Assembly: GCF_025145645.1 (NCBI RefSeq)
Contig: NZ_CP102252.1
Location: 2,294,001 to 2,358,000, forward strand
DNA: 64,000 nt
Source: Alistipes senegalensis JC50
GTDB lineage: Bacteria; Bacteroidota; Bacteroidia; Bacteroidales; Rikenellaceae
Reading direction: 5' to 3'
Shown here: piece by piece, positions 62,372 through 64,000 of the stretch
How the letters are laid out: each line of letters opens with the position of its first letter
Numbering within the stretch: position 1 is the first letter of the stretch
Position numbers and translations under genes: made by a program
The notes under the pieces: generated by a model
Told to the model about the DNA's origin: nothing
Database searches by the model: none
What the model saw: only the letters and a program-made list of their open reading frames with translations

Positions 62372-63064
62372 TCAGTTCATGAACATCCGTTTGGTTCCCT
62401 TTTCGTGCAGCGAGGCGAGAATGTCGATCTGCGGCACGAAGGTGTACATGTCGTCGAAATCCATGTCGCTCGCCGTGTCATAGAGTTCCCCGAGCTTTTC
62501 GGCGGTCCGGAACAGGATGCGCTGCGTGTCGTAGTGCGACACGCGCACGCAGCGGAGGGCCGCGCTCACGACCATGTTGACCACACCGTACTGGTGGGAG
62601 CAGAAAAGCTCCTTTTCGGAGATTCCGCAGGCCGCGAATACGATCCCCTGTGCCACGGGATAAGTACCGGGAGTGCGGTCTCCGGCGATGTCGCCGAGCC
62701 ACTGCGCTGCGGTTTCATCGGGAAAGATCTGTTTCGACAGCTCGGCCAGCTTCTTGCCCATACGCCGGGTCATCAGCCGCGCCTCGGCGTTCATCTTGCA
62801 GAGGAGGGCCTGACGGTCGGCATTGAGGATGCCCTCGTAATAACCGAGGTTATAGCTGCGGAAAGCGTGCAGCGCCGCGACTCCGTCGGTGAAGGCGGCC
62901 TGCCGGACGATGTCCTGCGCGTATTGTTCGAGCGTCGCGGCGTCGTACACCAGTCCCTCTTCGGCGGCCGTTTCCAGCCCGTTGGAGAAAGAGAAGGTCC
63001 CGACCGGAAAGGCCGAGTCGGTGAATTCGAGCAGCCGCATGACGGTTGTCGCGTTGTCGGTCAT
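62372..63064 (-). CDS. ureF: Urease accessory protein UreF
   Basis: The 230-aa helical accessory protein that joins UreD and UreG in the nickel-loading complex. The N-terminal LLEFTDSAFPVGTFSFSNGLETAAEEG is the family signature. The ATG at 63064 is preferred over one at 63091, because the latter would overlap the ureE stop. Its start is 10 bp after ureE. Confidence 0.94.
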   Translation of the reverse strand: MTDNATTVMRLLEFTDSAFPVGTFSFSNGLETAAEEGLVYDAATLEQYAQDIVRQAAFTDGVAALHAFRSYNLGYYEGILNADRQALLCKMNAEARLMTRRMGKKLAELSKQIFPDETAAQWLGDIAGDRTPGTYPVAQGIVFAACGISEKELFCSHQYGVVNMVVSAALRCVRVSHYDTQRILFRTAEKLGELYDTASDMDFDDMYTFVPQIDILASLHEKGTKRMFMN

Positions 63065-63074
63065 GGGTGTCGGT

Positions 63075-63650
63075 TTACTGCGCATGCGCATGTTCGTGAT
63101 GGTGGTGTACGTCGCTGTCGGGGCCCGTACCGCCGAACAGACGCCGGATTTCGTGGGGCGCCAGGTAGGGAATCACCTCCGAGCCGGGCTGGAACGACCA
63201 GGCGACGCCTTCGATATGGTGTGTGCGCATCACGCTGTCCATCACTTTCTTGTCCACCGTCAGCGGGATGTAGACCTTCGTTCCCTTGACCACGGCGGGC
63301 CAATGCTGGTTGCCGATGGCATGGCCGAGTTCCACCGAGATGTGGATGATCGTTTCCGGCGTTTGGCGTGCCAGATCCGAAAGGTCCGCGACCAGCACGT
63401 CGTTGAGCCGGATGCGGATGGCCGCGATGCGGCGCTGTTCGGGCAGGTATTCGATGATGTCGCCGTCGAGCATCTGCGAGTGGCGTTTCAATGCCACGGC
63501 GTATTCGTTTTCCCGGTCGCCTTTGACCGCGAAGCGGCTTTTCTGGGCCGTCCACTGGTCGAGATCGATAAATTCGATCTCGGCTCCCCGCGCTCTCTCC
63601 GCCCATTCGGGGTCGTGCAGGTTGCCTATGATTTCCGTATAGATTTTCAT
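63075..63650 (-). CDS. ureE: Urease nickel metallochaperone UreE
   Basis: The 191-aa nickel carrier. An N-terminal UreE domain and a C-terminal UreE domain (ISVELGHAIGNQHWPA; VMRTHHIEGVAWSFQPGSEVIPYLAP) are present, followed by a His-rich tail (HHHHEHAHAQ) for nickel binding. It lies 74 bp after ureC. Confidence 0.94.
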   Translation of the reverse strand: MKIYTEIIGNLHDPEWAERARGAEIEFIDLDQWTAQKSRFAVKGDRENEYAVALKRHSQMLDGDIIEYLPEQRRIAAIRIRLNDVLVADLSDLARQTPETIIHISVELGHAIGNQHWPAVVKGTKVYIPLTVDKKVMDSVMRTHHIEGVAWSFQPGSEVIPYLAPHEIRRLFGGTGPDSDVHHHHEHAHAQ

Positions 63651-63678
63651 CGTATGTGTGTTTTGGGAGTTTGCACCG

Positions 63679-63711
63679 ACCCCCGGGAGCGGCCGTGCGG
63701 GCCGCCCCCGG
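63679..63711. other. GC-rich hairpin between ureC and ureE
   Basis: Near-perfect inverted arms (CCGGGAGCGGCC with GGCCGCCCCCGG) on a short loop, without a T-run. It may protect or process the urease mRNA and is unlikely to be a full terminator. Confidence 0.5.
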
Positions 63712-63725
63712 AATCGGACGGGTGT

Positions 63726-64000
63726 CTAACTGAACCAGAGCAGCTGGCTCAGGGGGAATTTGTCGGCCGGCTTGACGTAGGCCCGGATGTCGTTGACCAG
63801 CACGTCGAACGTTTCGGGATTCACGTCGATCTTCGGCATTCCTCCGTTGCGCACCATGTCGTATTTGGTGAGCTGGCGGGTGCGGCGCACGGGCTGCACC
63901 ATGCGGTGCAGGTGGAGACGCTCCTTGATGCCGCTCTGGAATGCGGCGTTCGATACGAACGAGAGGCAGGTCTCGGGCAGCGTGCGGCCGAAAGCGCCGT
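63726..64000 (-). CDS. ureC: Urease alpha subunit UreC, C-terminal part
   Basis: The last 91 residues of the catalytic urease subunit, cut by the window end. Urease hydrolyses urea to ammonia and carbamate at a dinuclear nickel site. The visible part (PETCLSFVSNAAFQSGI; LTKYDMVRNGGMPKIDVNPETFDVLVNDI; ending PLSQLLWFS) corresponds to the usual C-terminus. The nickel ligands lie beyond the window. It is read leftwards into ureE. Confidence 0.93.
   Translation of the reverse strand, partial: GAFGRTLPETCLSFVSNAAFQSGIKERLHLHRMVQPVRRTRQLTKYDMVRNGGMPKIDVNPETFDVLVNDIRAYVKPADKFPLSQLLWFS

Noticed and set aside
1..64000. CRISPR arrays, rRNA, tRNA genes and insertion sequences
   Set aside because: I saw no spaced direct repeats, no tRNA- or rRNA-like stretches and no transposase frames. 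A tRNAscan or Infernal run would be needed to exclude small RNAs.

Overview
The window is a 64 kb piece of a chromosome from a high-GC member of the Bacteroidales. It contains two SusC/SusD pairs, a FecR/ECF-sigma system, an Mfa/Fim-type (type V) fimbrial operon and LytS/LytTR signalling, and its promoters carry the Bacteroidota -7 motif TAnnTTTG. The GC-rich codon use, which leaves very long empty antisense frames, would suit Alistipes or another Rikenellaceae genus. That genus call is an inference and was not tested.

Layout. (1) 122-10338: an ECF sigma factor, a FecR anti-sigma factor, SusC with an STN signalling domain, SusD, and three exported lipoproteins (a propeller-like protein, a TIM-barrel epimerase-like protein and a FISUMP-domain protein). 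(2) 10627-22155: mostly housekeeping genes, namely a KamA-type radical SAM protein, pirin, prfC, nadB, queA, two paralogous beta-barrel proteins, a cation/proton antiporter and enolase. (3) 22413-37517: a tyrosine recombinase, an AraC-type regulator and an eight-gene fimbrial operon. (4) 37770-43320: a second SusC/SusD pair with a lipid-binding-like lipoprotein, read leftwards from beside a promoter-bearing inverted repeat. (5) 43525-51185: Bcr/CflA efflux, LytTR regulator, LytS-type kinase, esterase and an unaccompanied RND pump. (6) 51329-56874: a nucleoside hydrolase-FmdE fusion, a TonB receptor and a FUSC-MFS fusion. (7) 56878-64000: a nickel ECF transporter, a urea channel and urease genes ureD, G, F, E and the 3' end of ureC, all on the minus strand.

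The most interesting signal is a pair of apparent DNA-inversion switches. A 23-bp perfect inverted repeat (43118-43140 and 43298-43320) brackets a 157-bp segment next to susC; the only good promoter motif in it points away from susC. Independently, a 20-bp perfect inverted repeat (23841-23860 and 25078-25097) brackets a 1.2-kb segment that holds the AraC-type gene. That segment lies between the recombinase gene and the fimbrial operon, and a perfect -7 motif near its left end points away from the fimbriae. Inversion would point each promoter at its operon, so both systems look OFF in this assembly. Both repeats share a 5-7-5 architecture (5-bp inverted arms around a 7-bp centre), as expected of tyrosine recombinase cores. 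The recombinase at 22413-23783 is the obvious candidate for the fimbrial switch.

The right-hand part reads as a nitrogen and nickel module: a urea channel brings in urea, NikMQO brings in nickel, and UreEFGD load nickel into urease. The adjacent TonB receptor and FmdE fusion may also be tied to metal or nucleoside acquisition, but that link is inferred from position only.
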